Positions 1 through 6,743 of a DNA stretch of 9,508 bases are shown here, one piece after another. Both the position numbers and the translations under genes were made by a program. The notes under the pieces are model-generated. The model saw only the letters and a list, made by a program, of their open reading frames with translations. It did not search any database and was not told the DNA's origin. This stretch comes from Candidatus Binatia bacterium (GTDB lineage: Bacteria; Desulfobacterota_B; Binatia; UBA9968; JAJDTQ01): assembly GCA_022827045.1 (NCBI GenBank), contig JAJDTQ010000229.1, positions 1 to 9,508 on the forward strand. The letters run 5' to 3'. How positions within the stretch are numbered: position 1 is the stretch's first letter; every line of letters begins with the position of its first letter.

Positions 1-2
1 TC

Positions 3-989
3 CTCGGCAAGGTCGCCTCGGGCGAAGACCCTGCCCAGGAGCGCGCCGAGGCCAGGGTCATGCCCACCCTGGTCCAGGCCTTCGAGGACTACCTCAAGGC
101 CAACCCCAGGCGGAAGCCCCGCACCGTGGAGATGTACCGCACGAACCTCAGGGTGTGCTTCGGCGACTGGCTCTCCCGCTCCCTCGACACCATCGACCGG
201 AGCGACGTTGAAGCCCGCTTCCACCAGATCACCGAGCGCCGCGGCTGGGCTACCGCCAACCAAGCCATCTCCATGCTGCGCTCCATCTACCGCCGCTCCA
301 GCATCGACCACGAGGGGCTGCGCAACCCGGTGGAGCTCTGGATCGCCGGCGGCGGGCGATTGAACCGCAAGCGCCGTCGGCGCATCTCGTCCCCGGCCGA
401 AGTGCTGCCCCGCTGGCGCGCGGGGGTGGAGGCGGCAGGGCTACCGCCCGCGCACCGCGACATCTTCACCATTGGAGCCTATACGGGCATGCGCCTGGGC
501 GAGGTGGTCTCGCTCCGTTGGGAGCGCATCGACCTGGAGCGCGGCATCCTGCGGGTGGAGGAGACCAAGACCGGCGAGCCCCTGGAGCTTCCGCTGACCC
601 GGCAACTGGCCGCGGTATTGGAGCGCCGCCGGGCCGAGGCAGGGGGTGGGGACGAAGGCTGGGTGTTCCCCTCATCCGTGAGCGTCACCGGTCATCTCAA
701 GAACCTTCACCGCTACCATGCAGGCATCGGCAAGGCCGCGGGGACCCGGTTCTGGTTTCATGGCCTGCGCAACGCCTTCATCACCGTGGCCGAGCGGGAT
801 CTCATGCTGCCGCGTCCGTTGACCAAACGGCTGGTGAACCACGCTCGCGACGACGACATCACTGAGGGCTACGCCGCCGACTGGACCGTGGAGCAACTCC
901 GTGAGCCCGCCCAGCGCGTGGCCGACCGCATCGACGCGCTGTTGGGGTCTGACGCGCCCGTACCGGAGGCGTGCCCCGCTGCAAGGTGA
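3..989 (+). CDS. Tyrosine recombinase / P4-like phage integrase, 5' end cut by window edge
   Basis: Site-specific recombinase that integrates and excises a mobile element by a phosphotyrosine mechanism. The frame is open leftward from the ATG at 60 to the window edge. Those upstream codons read LGKVASGEDPAQERAEARV, the usual link between the DUF4102 arm-binding domain and the core domain of P4-like integrases, so the ATG at 60 is probably internal and the gene is partial. Numbering from that Met: core-binding SAM-like domain about 3-95; catalytic domain about 110-290 with Arg145 (TGMR), Lys170 (ETKTG), His234 and Arg237 (HGLR), His261 (VNHA) and nucleophile Tyr271 (ITEGY). All six catalytic positions are present, so the enzyme is probably active. 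P4-like integrases usually sit beside their attachment site and read into the element, so the genes to the right are likely its cargo (inference). The attachment site itself is not visible. Confidence 0.93.
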   Translation, partial: LGKVASGEDPAQERAEARVMPTLVQAFEDYLKANPRRKPRTVEMYRTNLRVCFGDWLSRSLDTIDRSDVEARFHQITERRGWATANQAISMLRSIYRRSSIDHEGLRNPVELWIAGGGRLNRKRRRRISSPAEVLPRWRAGVEAAGLPPAHRDIFTIGAYTGMRLGEVVSLRWERIDLERGILRVEETKTGEPLELPLTRQLAAVLERRRAEAGGGDEGWVFPSSVSVTGHLKNLHRYHAGIGKAAGTRFWFHGLRNAFITVAERDLMLPRPLTKRLVNHARDDDITEGYAADWTVEQLREPAQRVADRIDALLGSDAPVPEACPAAR

Positions 990-1479
990 GTCGTTGCGGC
1001 TTGCGAGGAAAAGGGTGCTTCGACACGGTTGGCCGCGGATTGCCATACCAGACGCCCTCACGGCACAGGTTCGCCTCTTGAACTTCTTCCCTGACCGCAG
1101 TCTTCAAAAGGAAGACGGCGTGAGATACTGTCCCTGTTTGCCGGTTCTTCTGGTTGCGAGAGCCCCGGTTCGCGGCATCGAACACGGAGCCCTCTTCGAC
1201 GTAAGCGTAGCGGAAAGAGGTCGCAACGCCGCGACCGTAGCGAGCACCCGGTGGGATCGCGGACCCCGGAAGGCACCGCAGGGGAGTTCCCCAACGCCCG
1301 AGCCTGCCGTCAAGATCACCGTAACGAACAGGAGCAGTCACGCCTTTCGGATCAAGGACGGTCGTTTGGTGTCTTCGGAGCACCGGTGGCACCAGAAGCG
1401 CCTGCGGGCCGCTTTCATCTACTCGTGAGCCTAGAGAACTTACAGGTGGGTGTGGCATTCCTAGGAGCAGTCACTCATG
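990..1479. other. Unassigned 490-base stretch, open and coding-like on minus strand
   Basis: No gene can be named between the integrase and the membrane-protein gene. One minus-strand frame stays open from an ATG at 1458 through this stretch and on into the integrase antisense (stop at 859). Over 53 codons sampled in the middle, 39 end in G or C, which looks like a real gene of a GC-rich host. Part of it reads VEEGSVFDAANRGSRNQKN. A genuine gene overlapping the integrase tail-to-tail by 130 bases is unlikely, so a gene remnant cut by the integrase end is a better guess. The plus strand holds several hairpins: GTCTTC/GAAGAC at 1100-1116, extended by CGC/GCG across one mismatch (1096-1120); CCTCTT/AAGAGG at 1191-1220; and GGGGA/TCCCC at 1281-1292. 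A structured RNA is therefore an alternative. Function unknown. Confidence 0.3.
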
Positions 1480-2379
1480 CTACGGCTCTGACAGGAACAG
1501 GGAAAAACGTGGCTCAGTGATGCGGAGATGATTGATCTCCCTCCACCTGCCTGGCGAGCGATCAGCAGATTGCGTCGCATAATAATGAACATAGGCTTTG
1601 TCATCCCCATGGAATACAGACCAACAGCCGATATCCCCTGTCGCCAACACCTTCACTAACCATGCCAACTCTGGGATCCCGTTAGGACCGTGGTCTCCGA
1701 GGAAGTGCACTTCGAACTCCTCGTTCTTATAGAACTTCGGAAAAAGAGAGCTTTCTTCGTCCGATTGACTCAAGGTCCATCCATGTAAATCGTAATCTCG
1801 TTTAGCGCTTTTGATCTGCCACAGGAGAATCGTGTCCTTGTACTGAGAAACGTACTTCTGAATCTCGTCCAGCCGGTTCTTCGTAGAAACACATTCGCTT
1901 GTGAATCTCCAAGCGTCGTTCCCTACAGCGTTCAGGGCGCACCAGACTTGAATGTCGTGGTAACGCTTTTCCATCTCGACATCACCAATGGGCGCCAAAC
2001 CATCTTCGTACAAAACGTGACTCTTGGTGCCCACACCGTCGAAGGCGCTGTGCTCCCGGTAGGTCTGCGACATGGCCTCGAGTCGAACCGACGCTTCTTC
2101 CTTGGAAAGCTCCTGAACATTCCCTACCTCCCTTACGATTTCCGCGGTCAGTTCGACAAAACGGTCAGGATTTCGGCGAATCAATTCGTTCGCCAGTTCG
2201 CGACAAAGGACGCTAAAATAACCAATTTCAGCGTCTATCCTTGCCATATCGGCATCTATCCATGCATCTGTGAGTCGACCTACCTCTTGCTTACCTCCAC
2301 CCTCCTTGAGTCGATTTATCAACATCCTCCATAAACCACACACAACAATCCCGGTAAGAAGCCCTACAAGAAATCTCAT
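1480..2379 (-). CDS. Unrecognised membrane-anchored protein, 299 aa
   Basis: I do not recognise this family. The ATG at 2379 is preceded by AGGGGAG at a 7-base spacing, which supports this start; the stop is TAG. Residues about 3-21 (FLVGLLTGIVVCGLWRMLI) form one hydrophobic segment, read as an N-terminal membrane anchor. There is no valid lipobox, because Val precedes the only nearby Cys. The flanking basic residues (Arg2, then R18, R23, K25) do not settle the orientation. Residues about 35-110 are charged and likely helical. Residues about 140-290 are rich in Trp, Tyr and Phe and look like a mixed alpha/beta domain (for example WLVKVLATGDIGCW, 240-253). It lies 350 bases downstream of the lipoprotein gene on the same strand and is AT-richer than the integrase, which suggests acquisition by transfer. 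It could act at the envelope together with the lipoprotein, but nothing in the sequence proves this. Confidence 0.75.
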   Translation of the reverse strand: MRFLVGLLTGIVVCGLWRMLINRLKEGGGKQEVGRLTDAWIDADMARIDAEIGYFSVLCRELANELIRRNPDRFVELTAEIVREVGNVQELSKEEASVRLEAMSQTYREHSAFDGVGTKSHVLYEDGLAPIGDVEMEKRYHDIQVWCALNAVGNDAWRFTSECVSTKNRLDEIQKYVSQYKDTILLWQIKSAKRDYDLHGWTLSQSDEESSLFPKFYKNEEFEVHFLGDHGPNGIPELAWLVKVLATGDIGCWSVFHGDDKAYVHYYATQSADRSPGRWREINHLRITEPRFSLFLSEP

Positions 2380-2386
2380 TTCCGTG

Positions 2387-2393
2387 CTCCCCT
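2387..2393 (-). promoter_or_regulatory. Ribosome binding site of the 299-aa membrane protein
   Basis: AGGGGAG on the minus strand, 7 bases before the ATG at 2379. It fixes the start of this gene. Confidence 0.7.
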
Positions 2394-2491
2394 AGTTGCG
2401 GTCGGTGGGACCGTGCTTCCGGGCCTGTATCGTGTTACGGGCCGAGCTGGAATGATTCCGCACGGAAGACGCGCCGATCCAACTCTCTCGT

Positions 2492-2519
2492 ACTATACGC
2501 CCTCAGTTTTTCTCAGTTT
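2492..2519 (-). promoter_or_regulatory. Possible promoter with tandem AAACTGAG repeat
   Basis: On the minus strand TATAGT (2497 to 2492) resembles a -10 hexamer. Five bases upstream lie two exact copies of AAACTGAG (plus-strand CTCAGTTT at 2502-2509 and 2512-2519) with a 10-base period, one helical turn. At a 17-base spacing the -35 would be GAAACT, a poor sigma70 match. The repeats could instead bind an activator or suit an alternative sigma factor. It would drive the membrane-protein gene with a leader of about 100 bases. Confidence 0.3.
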
Positions 2520-2729
2520 CGTCCTTGGTGGTAACGCCTTCTCGCGCGTATGGCCAGTGGATGCAGGCGGAAAGATCCATCTCGGTGTGGTGGCGAGTTT
2601 CAAGGGTTCCTGAGTCCACCTTGACCGTCGATGGGTGGAAGTCCCGGCCGGGAACGCAGTTGCCGTACCCCGGAGCGGTTGGGTCAAATTCCAGAGTTTT
2701 CTGTAGTTTGAGGTGTACCCTGTTTGTCG

Positions 2730-3254
2730 CTAAGGCGACGCGGGGATTTGATACTGGAACTGTAAGATGGACCTCACAAAGTCCGCCCGACGCTCTAAAG
2801 AAACCCCCCGCAATACGGCTAATTCGAATAGGGGGTAAATGTCCGGGTGGACCCTTGCGCGGATAGCTTCCAGGTAGGCTATCTCGCTTTGTATAAGGGA
2901 TTGGGTCCGGCGCTTTCGAAATTCGTCTACATCTGCCTGTAGGCGTTTTCGTATCTGTTCGAGTCTTCGCCTCAAAATGACCTTTCCAAGGCTATCGCCC
3001 AGTGATGCCGCACCTCGCTCCAGTGACGTTGTGCCTGACGTAGGGCTGGGTTTCTGTAACCTATGTTTTAAGTCCTGAATTTTCTCTGCTGCCGAGCGGA
3101 TGCGGCCTTCCAGTTCTTGTGTAGACAACTTTTCAGAAGGCATTGTTTGTGGATCGAAAGACGATTGTTGCGAGGCATTGTCCGAGACCGCGCAAGCTCC
3201 CAGCAGGATCGTCAAGGCGATCACGGTTCCAGCTATTGTGACAAAATCACTCAC
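2730..3254 (-). CDS. Probable lipoprotein with coiled-coil regions, 174 aa
   Basis: Family not recognised. The frame is open far upstream (to an ATG at 3452), but a near-perfect AAAGGAGG lies 7 bases before a GTG at 3254, so I choose that start. Residues 1-20 form a hydrophobic export signal ending in the lipobox LGAC, with Cys21 as the lipidated residue. The n-region is odd, since MSDFV has no Lys or Arg, so a simple membrane anchor is an alternative. Position +2 is Ala, not Asp, which favours the outer membrane if the host is Gram-negative. After a Ser/Gln-rich linker, residues about 44-67 and 93-135 look like amphipathic coiled coils rich in Arg, Lys, Glu and Leu. The C-terminal part (about 136-170) is helical and hydrophobic. 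The stop is TAG. The gene points away from the ATPase operon, and the two share a 359-base divergent region up to the leader ORF. Its role is unknown. Confidence 0.72.
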   Translation of the reverse strand: MSDFVTIAGTVIALTILLGACAVSDNASQQSSFDPQTMPSEKLSTQELEGRIRSAAEKIQDLKHRLQKPSPTSGTTSLERGAASLGDSLGKVILRRRLEQIRKRLQADVDEFRKRRTQSLIQSEIAYLEAIRARVHPDIYPLFELAVLRGVSLERRADFVRSILQFQYQIPASP

Positions 3255-3261
3255 TGTGCAC

Positions 3262-3269
3262 CCTCCTTT
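3262..3269 (-). promoter_or_regulatory. Strong ribosome binding site deciding the GTG start
   Basis: AAAGGAGG on the minus strand, 7 bases before the GTG at 3254. It shows that translation starts here and not at the upstream ATG at 3452. Confidence 0.8.
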
Positions 3270-3270
3270 C

Positions 3271-3302
3271 GACAGCTTGCTTGGCTGTCCAGTCTTTGTC
3301 AA
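3271..3302 (-). promoter_or_regulatory. TTGACA box followed by an inverted repeat upstream of the lipoprotein gene
   Basis: On the minus strand a perfect TTGACA (3302 to 3297) is followed, where a -10 box should lie, by the inverted repeat GACAGC/GCTGTC (6-bp arms 3271-3276 and 3284-3289, 7-base loop), directly ahead of the ribosome binding site. No good TATAAT is seen at 16-18 bases; CAAGCT is the hexamer at 17. The repeat may be an operator or a hairpin in the mRNA leader. The assignment is tentative. Confidence 0.35.
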
Positions 3303-3613
3303 GGTACTGGGGCAAAGTGAGGGGCAGGTCTCTGACACCAGCCCATCATACCCGTCCAGCAAGCCCGTGGATGCCTGTACGCCGCCGTACTGGACGATCG
3401 CACACGGAGCCAGTACTGAACGTGGCATGGTACCGTCTTCCTCTTGGACCACCTCTTCTGGGACAACTGCTATCCGCTCAACGGCTGTGGATCGGACGTT
3501 TCAGTGGGCCGCCGCAGGGCTCCATGGATCGCACTGTTGCCCCGAGTCTGGATCATTGCGTCCACCTTCGCGTGTTGCATGAACTACCGTAACTCGCTAA
3601 GGAGTTGGGTGAC
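3303..3613. other. Divergent intergenic region between lipoprotein and ATPase operons
   Basis: No gene is supported here. It should carry the promoters of both divergent units. The clearest structure is a nested inverted repeat, GTCCAG (3354-3359) with CTGGAC (3390-3395) around GTACG-CCGC-CGTAC (3377-3390). No convincing -35/-10 pair for the plus-strand ATPase operon was found by eye. Confidence 0.4.
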
Positions 3614-3688
3614 ATGACGAGTCTCACTACCGGTGGAAATGGCGTGAGGGGCGCAGCCGCCATCAAGATGTTCTGGCTGCAGGGTTGA
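3614..3688 (+). CDS. Possible 24-aa leader peptide ahead of the ATPase gene
   Basis: ATG at 3614 is preceded by AAGGAG at a 9-base spacing. The ORF encodes 24 residues (begins MTSLTTGGNG, ends KMFWLQG) and stops at TGA 3686-3688, 30 bases before the ATPase ATG and in the same reading frame. The ribosome binding site is better than the one in front of the ATPase itself, so translation of this short ORF could feed the ATPase by coupling or reinitiation. It could also be chance, or the true start of an ATPase gene broken by one stop codon. It matches no peptide family I know. Confidence 0.35.
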   Translation: MTSLTTGGNGVRGAAAIKMFWLQG

Positions 3689-3718
3689 GACCGGGGCAAG
3701 GGATTGGGAACTACTCCA

Positions 3719-4936
3719 ATGCTGGAGAGATTGACTGTCAGAACATTCAAATCCCTGGAGGATGTGACGATTGACCTGGGACAGGTCAATGTCTTCATCG
3801 GCGCCAACGGCAGCGGGAAGAGCAACCTCCTCGAGGCCATGGGAATTCTCTCCGCAGCGACAGATGGAAGGGTTGACGACCAAGCCTTGTTGACCCGCGG
3901 CGTACGCCCTGGCCTTCCCGCACTGTACAAGTCTGCCTTTCCTAGCAGATCCGGACAGCATATTCCGCCGCATCTTTTTTTTGGCGCAGAGGGGGCGGGA
4001 GCGAAATACGAGGTTTCACTGCACAATCCATTGAGGCAACCAGCCCCTGCCTGGAGATTCAAGACAGAACTGTGGGAGGACGACGATCATCTCAGACTTG
4101 TCGGACGGGGCCCCCGTGGGGCAACCAAGATCAATCCCGCACTCAAGAGCAAACTCAACCCGGAGCGCGGACTAGCTGCCTTGAAGGCCGTTGAAGTCAC
4201 CTCCGGTGCAGCCCTGGATCTATTGAAGTTGCTGCAAGGCTACGTCATTTTTTCGCCCACCACACCGGTTTTGCGCGGTGTTGCACCTGAAACACAGCCC
4301 AGACGTCCAGTGGGTCTGTCTGGAGGAAACCTTCCACAAGCATTTCTGGAATTGCTTAGACAGCGCAGGTCCGACGATCACAGCGCGCGGATTTGTCGCG
4401 AAGCGCGGAGGCTTGTGGATTGGGCTAAGAGTATAGGGGCAACCTCCACCAGTCGGCTTCTTCTCTCTCCGAGTGCGACTACATCGCAAGTCGTGTTGCG
4501 GTTTCGTGATCGATTCATGCGAGAAGACCGCAATGCGCTTTCCGGTTTCGACGCTTCCGAAGGTGCCTTGTTTGCCCTGTTCCTCGCGGTGATTTCGGGG
4601 CACAAGGAAAGCCCCAGACTATGCGCGGTCGACAACGCTGACCATGGAATGAATCCGAGACTGGCTCGGTCTTTGATGGAACGCCTCTGTCAGTGGTATT
4701 TGACGGCCATGAGTGGGCGTCAAATTTTGCTGACGACGCACAATCCACTGGTTTTGGACGGACTGCCATTGAAGGATGAGCGCGTGCGGTTGTTTACTGT
4801 GGCCCGCACCGCTTCAGGCCGCACTTCCGTACGCCGCGTAGTTGTCGATGAGCGGATGCTGGAACGGGCAGAGCAGGGTTGGACATTGTCGCGTTTGTGG
4901 GTGACGGGACATCTTGGAGGTGTTCCGGATGTCTGA
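3719..4936 (+). CDS. AAA ATPase, ABC/OLD-like (AAA21 type), of a two-gene ATPase-TOPRIM system
   Basis: ABC-class ATPase of the OLD/RecF/SMC-like group, expected to dimerise on ATP and control a partner effector. I chose ATG 3719 (405 aa), since the sequence matches the family start MLERLTVRTFKSL; an in-frame TTG at 3704 is the alternative. Motifs: Walker A GANGSGKS (28-35); a GLSGGNLPQAF element (199-209), the G-x-NL segment typical of AAA21 proteins; degenerate signature ASEGALFAL (279-287); Walker B LCAVDNAD (301-308); switch histidine TTHNP (339-343); C-terminal tail ending TGHLGGVPDV. The oddity is Asn306 where the usual DEPE motif has the catalytic Glu, with Asp308 two residues on. This may be typical of the clade or may slow hydrolysis. 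The stop overlaps the next gene by 8 bases, so the two are translated together. The likely role is phage sensing and gating of the TOPRIM protein, by analogy with OLD, Gabija and PARIS. I assign no gene name. Confidence 0.87.
   Translation: MLERLTVRTFKSLEDVTIDLGQVNVFIGANGSGKSNLLEAMGILSAATDGRVDDQALLTRGVRPGLPALYKSAFPSRSGQHIPPHLFFGAEGAGAKYEVSLHNPLRQPAPAWRFKTELWEDDDHLRLVGRGPRGATKINPALKSKLNPERGLAALKAVEVTSGAALDLLKLLQGYVIFSPTTPVLRGVAPETQPRRPVGLSGGNLPQAFLELLRQRRSDDHSARICREARRLVDWAKSIGATSTSRLLLSPSATTSQVVLRFRDRFMREDRNALSGFDASEGALFALFLAVISGHKESPRLCAVDNADHGMNPRLARSLMERLCQWYLTAMSGRQILLTTHNPLVLDGLPLKDERVRLFTVARTASGRTSVRRVVVDERMLERAEQGWTLSRLWVTGHLGGVPDV
4916..4920 (+). promoter_or_regulatory. Ribosome binding site inside the ATPase gene for the TOPRIM gene
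   Basis: GGAGG lies 8 bases before the ATG at 4929, within the last codons of the ATPase gene. It favours ATG 4929 over the in-frame TTG at 4914 and indicates translational coupling. Confidence 0.7.
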
Positions 4937-5648
4937 GCCGCTACGCGTTGCGGTGGCGGTCGAAGGACCAACCGACGCAATTGCACTTCGTGCAATCCTC
5001 AATGCCCTGTTGCCCGATGTCGAGTTCGTGAGGCTTCAGCCCGAAGCATCCCGTGCATTTGATTCGTCGCCAAGTACCGGAACGGGTGCAGGGTGGGGTG
5101 GGGTGTATCGTTGGTGCCGCCAAGCGGCTTTGGAGGGCAGCGGTTCCGTGTCCGGCTCGTCGATCTTGTTGAACCACGACGTGCTCGTCGTGCATGTGGA
5201 TGCCGATGTTGCGAGCAAGACATACTCCGATGCGAGCATACGGGATGCACCGCACCAAGACCTGCCTTGTGAAAAACCTTGTCCACCACCCAGTAGGACG
5301 ACAGACGCCTTGCGGAAGGTGGTTCTCAACTGGTTGGGAGAGTCCAACACTCCCCGAGGGGTCGTCTTGAGCACACCCTCGAAGAAGATCGAAGCATGGA
5401 TCGTTGCAGCGGTCTGGCCGGACAATAGTCTTGTTCAGCGACCCAATTGGGAATGTCGGTCGAATCCGGAGGACCAACTCGCACAGTTACCCAAGGTGAG
5501 GAGGTTCGAGAAACATGAGGACGACTATAGGCGCAATGAGAAGAGAATACAGAACGGATGGCGAAAAGTATCCGCGAGACTGACCGAGGCCGGCCGATTC
5601 GAAAGGGAGTTTCTTGCGGCAGTTGCCACTCACAGACTCTCCACCTGA
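4929..5648 (+). CDS. TOPRIM-fold effector (DUF4276/OLD-like), partner of the ATPase
   Basis: Probable metal-dependent nuclease or nuclease-like effector, 239 aa. TOPRIM signatures: RVAVAVEGPTDAIAL with Glu12 and Asp16 (motif 1) and VLVVHVDADVA with Asp91-x-Asp93 (motif 2). Between them is an insertion, GAGWGGVYRWCRQ (54-66). Further on, STPSKKIEAWIVAA (148-161) carries Glu155 in a setting seen in DUF4276-type proteins. The C-terminal 50 residues are rich in Lys, Arg and Glu and likely helical; they might contact nucleic acid. The family assignment rests on these motifs, not on a search. It is encoded directly after the ATPase with an 8-base overlap, so the two probably form one complex. OLD and Gabija GajA fuse the ATPase and TOPRIM in one chain, whereas PARIS splits them (AriA/AriB, the latter DUF4435). 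This pair has the split layout, but the TOPRIM looks different. Substrate unknown. Confidence 0.75.
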   Translation: MSEPLRVAVAVEGPTDAIALRAILNALLPDVEFVRLQPEASRAFDSSPSTGTGAGWGGVYRWCRQAALEGSGSVSGSSILLNHDVLVVHVDADVASKTYSDASIRDAPHQDLPCEKPCPPPSRTTDALRKVVLNWLGESNTPRGVVLSTPSKKIEAWIVAAVWPDNSLVQRPNWECRSNPEDQLAQLPKVRRFEKHEDDYRRNEKRIQNGWRKVSARLTEAGRFEREFLAAVATHRLST

Positions 5649-5663
5649 TGAAGTGACCGGCCA

Positions 5664-6743
5664 CTATGCAGGCATCGGTCTCGGTTGAAACTTCGCGATT
5701 CGGACCTCGCGCACGGAGACCAACTCTTTTTCGTGGTTCGCGTGGGTCTTGCGCCAACATTCAATCGCTCGGGCCACCGTACGCGCGTCGTCGCCTCGCA
5801 ATCCCTCTTCGCGAAGCACGAAACGTTTGCGCGCAGCAGTTTCGATAACGATGTCGTACCAGCACCGAAGCCTCATCCGAAGCGGCGGTGCGCTTCGCTT
5901 CCCCTTGATCACGTCCGTCCCGAGCCAACTCACATAGCGGAAGCACTTCTCTACATCAACGTCCTGCCACTGCCCCTCGGGTCTTTCGGTAAGCGACCCG
6001 CCCAGCCAAGTCTCTGCACGAACCCTCTCCACTTGCCGCACGGCATCCACTAGCATGACCCGGCGTTCGATCCAGGTTGCCTCTCCGATACACGCAACCA
6101 TCGTCGGGTAGCGACCGGTGCCGATCGCTCCGGAAACCCGAGGGTTCGCGTAGTCGTAGGTTCCGCGTATCCAAATCCCGTTTTCCCCATATCCTTCGGG
6201 CACAGGGTATTTCTGTTCGTCATCACCAGATTCTATACGATCTATGAAGACCTCTCCCAATGAACAGTATCCCCTGTCCTCGATCTTGAACCATTCGCTT
6301 TCCAGTATGGCATCAAGTTCGGCTATCGGACCGTCGATGCGGGAGGGCTGAACCCTGACTTTGAGAGCACGGAGCACGAGCACCGGTCCCGGATATCCGG
6401 GGCGCGGCTTGTCGAGGGGCACGTTCTCTCGCTGTTTCCCCGCCGTCCACGTCAGACGCTCGTGTTCGAGCACGTAACGTGCCTGTCGGATACGCGGCCC
6501 CGCACTCCATACCGTGGTTCCGCGCACCGACCGCGTCCTCACCGCCTCGTCGAGCCTGATCCCTGCTTTGGCAAGTGAGTACTTTGTTGACCTGAGCGCC
6601 GATCCGATCCCCTTGACGCTCAGCGTTCCGAGAATGGCGCCTACTTCCTTGCTCGTGAGTATTGTTCCGGCTTCCGAAAGTCTCTCTAGAATCTCCAGTC
6701 CGGCCCAGAAGCGAGAAGTGTCGGTTGTGGTTGTCTCTTTCAT
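5664..6743 (-). CDS. Unrecognised protein with probable winged-helix N-terminus, 359 aa, in the methyltransferase operon
   Basis: No family recognised. The ATG at 6743 is the only reasonable start, because a stop lies two codons upstream. An AAGGA sits very close to it (2-base gap). Residues about 13-92 look like a winged helix-turn-helix: GLEILERLSEAGTILTSKEV, then a second helix with GIGSALRSTKYSLAKAGI, then a likely wing with RGTTVWSAGPRI. The remainder (about 118-345) is a mixed alpha/beta region with several aromatic stretches (YCSLGEVFIDRI, WIRGTYDYA, MRLRCWYDIVIE) and no visible catalytic motif. It begins 34 bases after the methyltransferase stop on the same strand, so the two are probably co-transcribed. 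It could be a regulator, a DNA-targeting subunit or a restriction partner of the methyltransferase; the sequence does not decide. Its stop is 15 bases from that of the convergent TOPRIM gene. Confidence 0.72.
   Translation of the reverse strand: MKETTTTDTSRFWAGLEILERLSEAGTILTSKEVGAILGTLSVKGIGSALRSTKYSLAKAGIRLDEAVRTRSVRGTTVWSAGPRIRQARYVLEHERLTWTAGKQRENVPLDKPRPGYPGPVLVLRALKVRVQPSRIDGPIAELDAILESEWFKIEDRGYCSLGEVFIDRIESGDDEQKYPVPEGYGENGIWIRGTYDYANPRVSGAIGTGRYPTMVACIGEATWIERRVMLVDAVRQVERVRAETWLGGSLTERPEGQWQDVDVEKCFRYVSWLGTDVIKGKRSAPPLRMRLRCWYDIVIETAARKRFVLREEGLRGDDARTVARAIECWRKTHANHEKELVSVREVRIAKFQPRPMPA

Larger units (their letters stand above)
2380..2729. other. 350-base spacer between two minus-strand genes
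   Basis: No gene can be supported here. The stretch contains the ribosome binding site and a possible promoter of the membrane-protein gene, described separately. On the plus strand there are two short protein-like stretches in different frames, separated by a stop: one reads VWPVDAGGKIHLGVV (about 2545-2590), the other LTVDGWKSRPGTQLPYPG (about 2618-2670). They may be traces of a decayed gene, but I cannot name it. No terminator with a T-run is visible after the lipoprotein stop. Confidence 0.4.

Noticed and set aside
990..1479. tRNA gene or attachment site after the integrase
   Set aside because: No cloverleaf or GGTTCGAATCC-type T-arm with matching acceptor stem was found, and no direct repeat pair marking att sites was seen.
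3255..3452. N-terminal extension of the lipoprotein gene up to an ATG at 3452
   Set aside because: The extra 66 residues are not signal-like, and the strong ribosome site plus the lipobox place the start at GTG 3254.
3918..4936. GLSGGN at ATPase residues 199-204 taken as the ABC signature motif
   Set aside because: It lies far before Walker B, in the G-x-NL element of AAA21 proteins. The ASEGALF segment (279-285) is in the right place for the degenerate signature.
5649..5663. Terminator between the convergent TOPRIM and winged-helix genes
   Set aside because: Only 15 bases separate the stops. GTGACCGGCCAC is a weak imperfect palindrome and no T-run follows on either strand.
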